Of a stretch of DNA of 19,180 nucleotides, positions 7,665 through 14,953 are shown piece after piece. Made by a program: the position numbers and the translations under genes. Source of the DNA: a bacterium (GTDB lineage: Bacteria; SZUA-79; Acidulodesulfobacterales; Acidulodesulfobacteraceae); the NCBI GenBank assembly GCA_021828445.1, contig JAJZJD010000002.1:17483-36662 (forward strand), given 5' to 3'. The notes under the pieces are model-generated. The model saw only the letters and a list, made by a program, of their open reading frames with translations, made no database searches and had not been told where the DNA came from. Position 1 is the first letter of the stretch; every line of letters begins with the position of its first letter.

Positions 7665-7695
7665 TTGACAGCGAAGTAATAAGCTAAAATAAGAT
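7665..7695 (+). promoter_or_regulatory. Possible promoter for the tusA-like gene
   Basis: A perfect TTGACA stands at 7665-7670, with an overlapping earlier TTGACT at 7657-7662. Possible -10 boxes downstream are TAAAAT (7685-7690, 14-bp spacer from TTGACA) and TAAGAT (7690-7695, 19-bp spacer), so the spacing is not ideal for either. The 133-bp gap to the divergent membrane protein gene must contain the tusA promoter, but the exact element is uncertain. Confidence 0.35.
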
Positions 7696-7751
7696 TTAAA
7701 GAAGATATATAACACTATTCTATTTAATCTATTTAACGAGGAGGCAACATT

Positions 7752-7985
7752 ATGGCAGTAACCCCTAACAAAACACTTGACGCAAGCGGTTTATCGTGTC
7801 CCTTGCCTATAGTTAAGACAAAAAAAGAAATCGACACGATGACTTCAGGACAGGTTCTGGAGGTAATTTCAACCGACCCCGGTTCTAAAAACGATATGAC
7901 GGCTTGGTGCAACAGGACGGGAAATAAGCTTCTGGATTCTTCGGAAGAGGGCGGAAAGTTTAAATTTTATGTCCAGAAATCATAA
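7752..7985 (+). CDS. tusA: TusA-family sulfur carrier / sulfurtransferase
   Basis: TusA-type proteins carry persulfide sulfur on a cysteine and pass it to partners in tRNA thiolation, molybdopterin synthesis or dissimilatory sulfur metabolism. The 77-residue protein has the complete family core: DASGLSCPLPIVKTKKEI with the CPxP motif, putting the active cysteine at residue 16, then VLEVISTDPGSKNDM and a final beta strand KFKFYV. A very strong GAGGAGG (7738-7744) precedes the ATG. It stands alone between a divergent membrane protein gene and pilP, with no tusBCD, dsrE, rhodanese or cysteine desulfurase neighbour. Its specific partner is therefore not evident, and a dissimilatory role is possible only as inference. 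Confidence 0.92.
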   Translation: MAVTPNKTLDASGLSCPLPIVKTKKEIDTMTSGQVLEVISTDPGSKNDMTAWCNRTGNKLLDSSEEGGKFKFYVQKS

Positions 7986-8054
7986 TCCGCGTAATCTTGG
8001 ATAGTAAGAAAATAAATTTTGGGGCATACAGACCGCATTAATTATATTAAGATT

Positions 8055-8081
8055 AAGGGGACGGATTTTTATCCGCCCCTT
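8055..8081 (+). promoter_or_regulatory. Strong hairpin between tusA and pilP (terminator or 5'-UTR structure)
   Basis: The left arm AAGGGG-A-CGGAT and right arm ATCCGCCCCTT form an 11-bp stem with one bulged A (8061) around a TTTT loop (8067-8070). It is by far the most stable inverted repeat I see between genes. The bases after the right arm are GCCGAAAAA, not a T tract, so a classical intrinsic terminator is doubtful. A weak -35/-10-like pair (TTGGGG 8019-8024, TATATT 8043-8048, 18-bp spacer) would start transcription near the left arm, placing the hairpin at the 5' end of the pilP message. It ends 24 nt before the pilP ATG. Confidence 0.5.
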
Positions 8082-8105
8082 GCCGAAAAATGAACGCCGA
8101 CAATA

Positions 8106-8462
8106 ATGAAAAGGAAATTTATTTATATATCTGCCTTAATTATCTTTTTTATTATTTTACCTCAATTATTAAATTCAGACGTCTGTTTCGGATTGAAAAA
8201 TCCGTTTATATCGCCTTTTAAGGTAAAACAATATAAGAATTTTAGCGAAAATCCTTTGAACGGTCTTAACCTTCAGGCTATCGTGAGCGGTTCCGACCCG
8301 GATAAAAACATTGCGATTATTAACGGTAACCCTTATTACGCCGGTTCTAAGATTATGGAAAAAACCGTCGTGGGAATTACACGGCAAGCCGTAATAATTA
8401 AACTTAAAAATGGAAAAATAGTTAAACTTATACTCTCCAAATTTGAAGGATTTAAAAAATAA
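8106..8462 (+). CDS. pilP: PilP/GspC-like pilus assembly protein
   Basis: PilP bridges the PilNO inner-membrane platform to the PilQ secretin. This 118-residue protein has an N-terminal hydrophobic signal or anchor (residues 5-22) and a KNPF-SPF element near 31-37. A small beta domain follows with LNLQAIVSG (54-62), AIINGNPYYAGSKI and a final VIIKLKNGKIVKLIL, which matches the homology-region fold of PilP/GspC/GspB proteins. Known PilP proteins are usually lipoproteins. Here Cys27 sits in SDVC, not a proper lipobox, so an uncleaved anchor or ordinary signal peptide is likelier. The pilQ-type gene follows after 14 nt and supports the call. There is no Shine-Dalgarno before the ATG. An out-of-frame ATG at 8090 leads only to a short ORF. 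Confidence 0.75.
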   Translation: MKRKFIYISALIIFFIILPQLLNSDVCFGLKNPFISPFKVKQYKNFSENPLNGLNLQAIVSGSDPDKNIAIINGNPYYAGSKIMEKTVVGITRQAVIIKLKNGKIVKLILSKFEGFKK

Positions 8463-8476
8463 TAAACAATAAACTT

Positions 8477-9868
8477 ATGATTTTTAAGTCCAGATATTCC
8501 GCTATTTTTTATATTTCCCCGCTGTTGTTTATCCTTATTTCTTTTTTTATTTTTTTTGGTCAAACCGAAAACGCCCGTGCTTTTAAAGCGCGAATAAGCG
8601 GCGCTTCCTCCTCCTCCGGTTCTTCGGATTTCGGTTTTATAGGCGGGATTAAACTGCCGGACAAAAAAATTACTATCGAAGGAAACGATATCCCGCTCAG
8701 ACCTTTAATAATAGGAATATGCCATGAATTCAGGCTGAACTATGTTTTAAGCAGTTCGGTAAACGGAAGCGCGACTCTGCACATAAGAAACATACCTCTG
8801 CCGAATGCTCTATTGATTATTTTAAGAGCCGGAAATTTGGGCTACAGCGTGAACAACGGGATTCTGCTAATAGGCCCCCGTTCATCGCTTAAAAACAGTT
8901 ATATCTATTACAAGATAAATCTAAAATACATTCAGGCTAAAAACGTTCTTACGGATTTGACGCCTGTTTTGCCGACGGGGGCAAAGGCTTACGCCTCTCC
9001 CCACGGCAATTCGATATTCGTTTACGATATTCCTTCAAACATAAAAAAAATTAAAAATATTATTAAAAAAATAGACGTAAAAAAAAGAGTCGTCCTTTTA
9101 AACGCAAGGATAGTCGATGTAACGGATAATTTTGTCAGAAATCTTGGCATAGCATGGTCTTTTTCGCCCAATAATAACAACACTATAATATCTACCTCTA
9201 CTTTTCCTACCGGCTTTAGCGGGGCTACCACGTCAACCGCAGGCTCAAATACCCTGAACTTAAGCGTCGGAACGGCATGGCAGAATTTTGGAATACTTTC
9301 CGCCCAGCTTTCTTTAGGACAGCAGTTAGGCTGGGACAAGGTTATAGCATCCCCGAGCGTTTCGGTTATAAGCGGTCAGGCGGCAACCATAAATTCAGGG
9401 GTTACATTATATTATGTCGCATATACGGCATCAGGCGGCTCTTCATCTTCAACACCTTCAAGCGGAACCGGAACGGCGTCCGGAGGCACTACCGTCATAA
9501 CGCAGGAACCGGTCACGTCGTCTCTTCAGACTATTACGCTGGGACTTACGCTGACAGTTACTCCTATCGTCGAAAGCAAAAACTCCATTATGCTGAATAT
9601 AAACGTTACAAATTCACAGCCCGATTTTGGACAGGAAGTTAACGGATTTCCTTCGGTGAATAACAAAAGCGTTTCGACCACGGTTATGGTTAAAAACAAT
9701 TCTACTTTAGTTATCGGAGGCATTTTATATACCGATAAATCTCATTCCAATAACGGAATTCCTATTTTATCGACCCTGCCGGTAATAGGCTATCTTTTTT
9801 CGTCAAGGCAGAGAAGCGTTTCCAAAGAGCAGTTAATGGTGTTTATTTCTCCAAAAATAGTAAATTAG
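8477..9868 (+). CDS. pilQ: PilQ/MshL-type outer-membrane secretin (small)
   Basis: The product forms the outer-membrane channel for the type IV pilus. It has 463 residues: an N-terminal signal segment (about 10-30), a Ser/Gly-rich stretch, an STN/N0 domain starting near IKLPDKKITIEGNDIPL, an N1 domain with INLKYIQAKNVLTDL and a C-terminal secretin domain. The last contains VVLLNARIVDV, IASPSVSVISGQAATI, TLTVTPIV, NNSTLVIGGIL and a terminal LMVFISPKIV. Typical PilQ is 650 residues or more with AMIN domains; none is present here, so it is closer to MshL in size. A Gly/Ser/Thr-rich low-complexity insert occupies residues ~318-340, in the gate/lip part of the barrel. It follows pilP by 14 nt and precedes tatC by 23 nt. 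No Shine-Dalgarno is visible. Confidence 0.9.
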   Translation: MIFKSRYSAIFYISPLLFILISFFIFFGQTENARAFKARISGASSSSGSSDFGFIGGIKLPDKKITIEGNDIPLRPLIIGICHEFRLNYVLSSSVNGSATLHIRNIPLPNALLIILRAGNLGYSVNNGILLIGPRSSLKNSYIYYKINLKYIQAKNVLTDLTPVLPTGAKAYASPHGNSIFVYDIPSNIKKIKNIIKKIDVKKRVVLLNARIVDVTDNFVRNLGIAWSFSPNNNNTIISTSTFPTGFSGATTSTAGSNTLNLSVGTAWQNFGILSAQLSLGQQLGWDKVIASPSVSVISGQAATINSGVTLYYVAYTASGGSSSSTPSSGTGTASGGTTVITQEPVTSSLQTITLGLTLTVTPIVESKNSIMLNINVTNSQPDFGQEVNGFPSVNNKSVSTTVMVKNNSTLVIGGILYTDKSHSNNGIPILSTLPVIGYLFSSRQRSVSKEQLMVFISPKIVN

Positions 9869-9891
9869 CGGATTAAACAAAATAAACTTAA

Positions 9892-10776
9892 ATGAGCGTT
9901 AAAAAAAAAGAACAAAATGGGAAAAGCGTAAAAGAAGAAGGCAGAATGGCCTTTTTAGAGCATTTTTCGGAATTAAGAAAGAGGATATTTTATATATTTA
10001 TAGCGCTCGTCGTATGTATGGGTTTTTCGTGGCGGCTTTCCTATAAAGCGATAAATCTTATAGAAACCCCGTTGGAAAAGCCGACATATATTACTTATTT
10101 TTCCGGATACGCAAAAAATGTTATAAAAGAAGAAACCCCCTCGGTTTATTATGCGTTCGGTCTTAACAAAACCCCGAAAAAATTCGTAAAGCACATTCTG
10201 CATTACTCAAAGCCCTTAGAGCCGTTTTTTATGCAGGTAAAAGTATCCCTTATTCTCGGGTTTATGTTCGCCCTTCCATTCATATTATTTCAGTTCTGGC
10301 AGTTTATAAAACCCGGTCTTTTAAAAAAAGAAAGGATGTATTTACTGCCCTTTTTGTTTTTCGGGACGCTGTTTTTTGTTTCGGGCGTAATTTTTATGGT
10401 TTTTTACATATGGCCCGCCGTTATCAATTTTTCTTTGAGTTATCAGAGTCCGAATCTGTCGCCCCTGATAAATTTGACTCATTATATTGATTTCGCGCTC
10501 AGGCTCGGACTCATATTCGGTTTGATATTCGAACTGCCGTTAGTGTCGGCTCTTTTTTCGTTTGCAGGCATATTAAAGCCGGGGTTTTTAAAGAAATATA
10601 GAAAGTATGCCCTGATAATAAGCCTTATCATTGCCGCTTTTCATGCCGATATAGTCACCATGTTTTTTATAGCGGTGCCGCTTTATTCGATGTATGAGAT
10701 AAGTATTTTTATATCTTCTCTGATATGGAAATTTAAAAAGAAACCGCCCGCCGCCGTCGCAGCAGTTAATAACTAG
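9892..10776 (+). CDS. tatC: Sec-independent (Tat) translocase subunit TatC
   Basis: TatC is the six-helix receptor for twin-arginine signal peptides. The 294-residue protein shows EHFSELRKR at the N-terminus, the first cytoplasmic loop FQFWQFIKPGLLKKER with the conserved Phe and Glu, and IFELP in the fourth helix. It is longer than the usual ~250. The first periplasmic loop between PL (60-61) and PFF (111-113) has about 49 residues where E. coli has 17. The last periplasmic loop reads FHAD where most TatC proteins have TPPD; the Asp is kept and the prolines are lost. An alternative ATG at 9946 (residue 19) has GAAGG 4 nt upstream and may be the true start; 9892 has no Shine-Dalgarno. It lies behind pilQ, and its stop shares CTAG with pilO. 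No tatA or tatB is in view. Confidence 0.95.
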   Translation: MSVKKKEQNGKSVKEEGRMAFLEHFSELRKRIFYIFIALVVCMGFSWRLSYKAINLIETPLEKPTYITYFSGYAKNVIKEETPSVYYAFGLNKTPKKFVKHILHYSKPLEPFFMQVKVSLILGFMFALPFILFQFWQFIKPGLLKKERMYLLPFLFFGTLFFVSGVIFMVFYIWPAVINFSLSYQSPNLSPLINLTHYIDFALRLGLIFGLIFELPLVSALFSFAGILKPGFLKKYRKYALIISLIIAAFHADIVTMFFIAVPLYSMYEISIFISSLIWKFKKKPPAAVAAVNN

Positions 10777-11363
10777 CCGTTCATAGAAAAGACGAACCCT
10801 TTTATATCGGCTTTAATATCCGGAAACGATTTTTTGCTTGCTTTAATAGAGACATAGTTTATCGTAAAAATTCTTTTCATAGAGTTTATATTTTTAATAA
10901 ATTCTATCGTTTTATTAAAGCCCCCCGTTATAGAAATACTTACCGGCAGAGCCATCACCCCTCCATACTTGACCGGTTTTCCGAAATTTATATTTTCTAT
11001 GGCAAAATTATCGGCAGGTTTATTCAGGGCGATATTTTTAATTAAATTTGCAACCATAAACGTCTTAGGAAGCATAATTTCTTCGTTTTTTAATTTTAAT
11101 TTCAATGCTGCAATCTGATTTTTAAGGCCGTATAAACTATTTTTTTCACGCGAAAGAGATACTGCGGTGTTCTTTATCGCATTCATCCGGTTTTTTATTT
11201 TTAGTATGGCCGCATTTTTTTCGGATATATTTTTCTCTACGGCGTTTAAAAATATATCCTGATTTATTAAATAAAGAAAAACAAAAGCCATAAGTATAAC
11301 GACGGCTATCTTATTTGTCCTTAAATATACCGGTATTTTTTTTATCTCTTCGAACAGTCTCAT
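10773..11363 (-). CDS. pilO: Type IV pilus inner-membrane platform protein PilO
   Basis: PilO dimerises with PilN to form the periplasmic bridge of the alignment complex. The 196-residue protein has a short cytoplasmic tail, one transmembrane helix (about 17-36), a coiled-coil region (roughly 40-95, rich in K, N and E with regular hydrophobics) and a C-terminal ferredoxin-like beta domain ending VSIKASK...IKGFVFSMN. Sequence similarity in this family is low, so the call rests on architecture and position after pilM and pilN. Its ATG overlaps the pilN stop by 4 bp, which suggests translational coupling and explains the missing Shine-Dalgarno. Its stop codon overlaps that of convergent tatC. 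PilP, the usual next gene, is absent on this strand. Confidence 0.87.
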   Translation of the reverse strand: MRLFEEIKKIPVYLRTNKIAVVILMAFVFLYLINQDIFLNAVEKNISEKNAAILKIKNRMNAIKNTAVSLSREKNSLYGLKNQIAALKLKLKNEEIMLPKTFMVANLIKNIALNKPADNFAIENINFGKPVKYGGVMALPVSISITGGFNKTIEFIKNINSMKRIFTINYVSIKASKKSFPDIKADIKGFVFSMNG

Positions 11364-11965
11364 TTTTTATTATTAAAGCTAATATTCCGGATATTTAAAA
11401 CGGCTTTTAAGTTAAAAGAATAAAAAGTATTTCCGCCTATAATCTTTCTGCGTGCCTCCGTAAGCACTATTTTTGTAAACAATCCAGTATTTTTAAGATT
11501 GTTTATATAGGTTGAAATTCCGGATAACGATACGCTGTTTCCGTTTATGGCAATAATCCCTTTTTCAAGGGATAATCCGCTCATCCATACCCCGTTGGGA
11601 GATGCCGCAACCATCTCGCTTATCTTTTTATTCCATGCCGTCTTAAGTTTTTTAAGGGAGTCTATGACCGCTATCTTTTTTTGTATCGCTTCCAGAAGAA
11701 TTTTTCTTTTATCTATCGCAGATTCAAAAGTTTCGTTTAAAATGTTTTTTGTCTTGAGCATAGTTAACCGCTGGTTTAATTGCGATAAATAAGTTTTTTT
11801 ATAATTGTTATTGAGAACGTATGCTAAGTCCAGTAAAAAAATAAATATTAAATAAGCTATAATTAAAGAAGAAATTACGAGTCTTTTTTTGCTTTTTGCA
11901 AGGCGGTTCCTGTCTCTAACGGGCAATAAATTAATCCTTGTCTTTTCCAAATTCTTATTTTTCAT
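11360..11965 (-). CDS. pilN: Type IV pilus assembly protein PilN
   Basis: PilN is a bitopic inner-membrane protein whose cytoplasmic N-terminal peptide docks in PilM. The 201-residue protein carries the diagnostic peptide RINLLP at residues 10-15, a basic stretch, a transmembrane helix (about 28-49), a coiled coil and a periplasmic domain with VWMSGLSLEKG and GNSVSLSGISTYINNLK, typical of the PilN/GspL ferredoxin-like fold. It lies 20 nt downstream of pilM and overlaps pilO by 4 bp. No Shine-Dalgarno is present close to the ATG; an AGAAG lies too far upstream (about 15 nt). Confidence 0.93.
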   Translation of the reverse strand: MKNKNLEKTRINLLPVRDRNRLAKSKKRLVISSLIIAYLIFIFLLDLAYVLNNNYKKTYLSQLNQRLTMLKTKNILNETFESAIDKRKILLEAIQKKIAVIDSLKKLKTAWNKKISEMVAASPNGVWMSGLSLEKGIIAINGNSVSLSGISTYINNLKNTGLFTKIVLTEARRKIIGGNTFYSFNLKAVLNIRNISFNNKK

Positions 11966-11985
11966 TTATTAATTTATTCTTCTAT

Positions 11986-12939
11986 TCATCTATTAATAAT
12001 CAGTCCGAATGTAGTCCACATTTCTTCCAACGGCTTGAAAAACTCGTAATCTTCGTCTATATTATGACTTTTTAATTTTTTGGATAGATAAAATGAATAT
12101 TTTTCCGAACCTATCAGATTCAGTACGGAAACCGAATAAGCCCTAAAAGCCGTCGCCTCCGAAATCTTTGCGTCGAACCCGCTTTTGCCTGAAAAGATGC
12201 CGGTTAGAATAACTCCGTCTATCGGAGGCAAAGATTTTCCGGCAAAATAGAAATCTATCGTTCTTTTTAATTCGTCGGCTATAAGGCTTGAAGTTTCATC
12301 GTAATTTTGATTCTTTAAACTTAATCCGTCGATAGTTCTTTCAAAATTAACCGCATTATTTAATACTATGACGATTTTTATAGATTTATCGCCTATGTCG
12401 CAAAGCAGAAGATGCCCTGTTCCGTTTTTGTTTATATATCTTATATTGTTATAAATCGATACGGTTTTACATTCTATCGATTTTATTTTGATTCCTGCCC
12501 TGTCGAATATTTCTTTGAAATTGTTTATATCCTCCTCTTTTGAGGCAAATGCAGTAATGTTTAGCATCCTGTTTCCTGATTCGTCCGTTTTTTCGATATA
12601 TATATAATCAAATACGCACTGAGATATCGGAAAAGGAAGAAGTTTTTTGAGTTCGTATTCGACGGCAATTTTAAGGTCGTGTTCCGGCATATTCGGTAAA
12701 ATAAAATTAAAGCTGTAAACAGAGTTGCCGTCAATGGACGTTATTATGTTTTTTCTGCCGACCTTATTTTCATTCATAATTTTATTTAAATTGAGAGATA
12801 CCGAGTTTATATTTCGGTAATCTAAACCGGCAACCGTTACGTTTACGAAATTGTTCAAGAAATAGCCGCGCTTTTTTTTGCAGATCTCGAGTATCTTAAA
12901 GTGGTTGTAATCAATTTCTACGGCGGTAAAGGTCTTCAT
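11986..12939 (-). CDS. pilM: Type IV pilus assembly ATPase-like protein PilM
   Basis: PilM is a cytoplasmic actin/FtsA-like protein that binds ATP and the N-terminal peptide of PilN. The 317-residue protein shows the first phosphate-type element VEIDYNHFKILEI at the N-terminus, the long insert with VEYELKKLLPFP typical of PilM, the second phosphate loop LLLCDIGDKSIKIVIV near residue 180, and GVILTGIFSG (adenosine-type motif) near 245. It is somewhat shorter than the ~350 residues common in the family. It begins 26 nt after recJ with no Shine-Dalgarno, opening the pilMNO block at the end of the long leftward gene series. Confidence 0.92.
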   Translation of the reverse strand: MKTFTAVEIDYNHFKILEICKKKRGYFLNNFVNVTVAGLDYRNINSVSLNLNKIMNENKVGRKNIITSIDGNSVYSFNFILPNMPEHDLKIAVEYELKKLLPFPISQCVFDYIYIEKTDESGNRMLNITAFASKEEDINNFKEIFDRAGIKIKSIECKTVSIYNNIRYINKNGTGHLLLCDIGDKSIKIVIVLNNAVNFERTIDGLSLKNQNYDETSSLIADELKRTIDFYFAGKSLPPIDGVILTGIFSGKSGFDAKISEATAFRAYSVSVLNLIGSEKYSFYLSKKLKSHNIDEDYEFFKPLEEMWTTFGLIINR

Positions 12940-12965
12940 AGGTTTTATAACTGCCGGATTCGGTA

Positions 12966-14912
12966 TTATATAAAATTCAGAATTTTTATATAGCCGTTAA
13001 AAAATTCGAATATAATTCCGTCAACGTTAATTTTATTTTTGCCTAAATCATCCAATCCTAAAATATTTTCTATAGCCCCGCGCCTGTTGAACATCATCGC
13101 CTTATGCTTTATTTCGCTGTCCTCTCCGGACGGGGAAGATCCCGCTATGTTTAAAGTAAAATAACAATTAACCGCATTATTTTTTTTCGGGGTTTTATTT
13201 TTAAATTCGCGCCTGTTTATATCTAAAAGAGTGATATTTCTAATTAAAAACTTAGGTTTTTCGTTAAGCGGTCCGCATGGAGATATTAATTTTATAATTT
13301 CGGAAAGTTCCTTATCCGATAGAGAGTCTAAATTAATTTCTTCATCGTAGTCCGCTTCCGAGACTTCGACCCTGACAGGCGGTTTCGCGTCCGTCCGTTC
13401 TTCCTCCGGCGCGATGTTAGGCGAAATATTTTTTTTTGTCGAACCGTAGTCTTTTAAAACAGCGGATATAAAATTGTCTATCTCTTCACCTTTTCGGACG
13501 GTTAATCCGCAAGCCATTTTATGTCCGCCGAATTTAGAAAAAAAAGACTCGTAATTTTTTAAGAAAGCGTATATGTCGATATTGCCGCATGACCTTGCGG
13601 AACCTATATAAACATGCTCTTTAAATCCCGTAAGAAGCAGAACCGGCTTTTGCAAATAATCGGATAATTTCGAGGATACTATTCCTATTACGCCCGGATG
13701 CCAGGACTCTCCCTTTAATATAATAACCGGCAAGGTTTCTTCGCTGCCCGTTTTTTCTTTAATGAGACTGATTGCATCGTTAAAGCATGCGTCTTCAAGC
13801 AGCTGTCTTTTTCTATTGAACGCTTCCAGTTCCTGAGCAAGGCCGAAAGCCGTTTTAGGGTCTTTTTGAGTTAAAAGTTCTACGGCTACGGCGGGGTTGC
13901 CGACTCTGCCGGCGGCGTTTATTTTCGGCGCTATTTTCCATGCTATATCGGATTCGTTGACGTTATCGAAATGCAGTCCGCAGATGCGCCTTAGTTCTTT
14001 TATGCCGGGTCTGCGGCCGGCATTAAGTATTTGAAGGCCGTAACGGGTAAGCGTCCTATTGTCGCCGTACATGGGAACTATATCGGCTACAATGCCGAGG
14101 CATACGATATCTAAATAATCCTTAAGGTTAGGATATTCAGCCAGCAGACCTTCTTTCACTAAATGTTTTCTCAGGGCGATGCCGAGATTAAACGCAATGC
14201 CTACCCCGGGCAAAAATTTAAACGGGAATTTATCGCCTTTGCGTTTAGGATTAAGTATTGCAAAAGCGTCCGGCAAAGTCTCTATTTCTCCGTTTAGCGG
14301 AACCTCATGGTGGTCGCATATTATTACGTCGATATTTTTGGAATTTGCATGCGAAACTTCCTTGATTCCCGTAATGCCTAAATCCACGGTTATCATCAGG
14401 GACAGCGGCTTTAGGCCGCTTTCGTTTATAAAATCGTAAATTTCATTAATAGGTTCTATTCCCAGCCCGTAGCCGTCTTTTATCCTATCCGGCAATTTAT
14501 AAAAAATAGAAGAGCCGCCGTTATCGTCACCGCTGTTTTGCTCCGGTTTTATAATTTTTTTTAATTCCCTTAAAAAGGAAACAAGAAAAGATGTCGCCGT
14601 GATTCCGTCCACGTCGTAGTCCCCGTATATGCAGATTGATTCGTCGTCAAAAATAGCCTTAGATATGCGGATTACGGCTTTTTCCATATCGGATATAAGA
14701 AAGGGGTCGTTTAGGCATTTAAGGGAGGGATTCAGGTAGTTGTCTATAAAACAGCCCAAAGTGGTTCTGCCGTCGTCCGTAAAAATATCGGAGTAAAAAG
14801 GGTCGAAATTTAACTGCGAAAGTATTCTTTTTAAAATAAGGGATGAAGCGGTATTATTGAAATATACGGGAAGACGTTCTTTTAAATATTGGTGAACATA
14901 TTCTTTTTCCAT
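12966..14912 (-). CDS. recJ: Single-stranded-DNA 5'-3' exonuclease RecJ
   Basis: RecJ degrades single-stranded DNA 5' to 3' in recombination and mismatch repair using two metal ions. The DHH-domain motifs are complete: YGDYDVDG at 96-103, TVDLGI near 176-181 and DHH at 200-202, then RVGNP near the domain end and the DHHA1 motif GGHKMACG starting at residue 462. The C-terminal OB-fold region has PCGPLNEKPKFLI, replacing the usual PFGxGNPxPxF. At 648 residues it is longer than the common ~570. The extra length lies in a Gly/Asp/Ser-rich insert (about 124-135) and an acidic linker before the OB domain. It is 41 nt after secF and has no visible Shine-Dalgarno. Confidence 0.95.
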   Translation of the reverse strand: MEKEYVHQYLKERLPVYFNNTASSLILKRILSQLNFDPFYSDIFTDDGRTTLGCFIDNYLNPSLKCLNDPFLISDMEKAVIRISKAIFDDESICIYGDYDVDGITATSFLVSFLRELKKIIKPEQNSGDDNGGSSIFYKLPDRIKDGYGLGIEPINEIYDFINESGLKPLSLMITVDLGITGIKEVSHANSKNIDVIICDHHEVPLNGEIETLPDAFAILNPKRKGDKFPFKFLPGVGIAFNLGIALRKHLVKEGLLAEYPNLKDYLDIVCLGIVADIVPMYGDNRTLTRYGLQILNAGRRPGIKELRRICGLHFDNVNESDIAWKIAPKINAAGRVGNPAVAVELLTQKDPKTAFGLAQELEAFNRKRQLLEDACFNDAISLIKEKTGSEETLPVIILKGESWHPGVIGIVSSKLSDYLQKPVLLLTGFKEHVYIGSARSCGNIDIYAFLKNYESFFSKFGGHKMACGLTVRKGEEIDNFISAVLKDYGSTKKNISPNIAPEEERTDAKPPVRVEVSEADYDEEINLDSLSDKELSEIIKLISPCGPLNEKPKFLIRNITLLDINRREFKNKTPKKNNAVNCYFTLNIAGSSPSGEDSEIKHKAMMFNRRGAIENILGLDDLGKNKINVDGIIFEFFNGYIKILNFI

Positions 14913-14953
14913 ATTTTGATTTTAAATTTATATGCACTTTTCAAATACTTAAT

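Noticed and set aside
8021..8037. Sigma54 promoter-like GG-N10-GC before pilP
   Set aside because: Only the GG, CA and GC core match; the preceding T and the TT before GC are missing, so it is too weak to list as a feature.
8090..8220. Alternative ATG just upstream of pilP in another frame
   Set aside because: It gives a short product with no family features and no ribosome binding site; the frame from 8106 has the signal segment and the PilP-like beta domain.
9277..9642. 121-codon open frame on the plus strand in another frame of the secretin gene
   Set aside because: It lies wholly inside pilQ, has no ribosome binding site, and its composition (runs of R, Y, F, G, H) is that of a shifted frame; the secretin frame has clear domain motifs.
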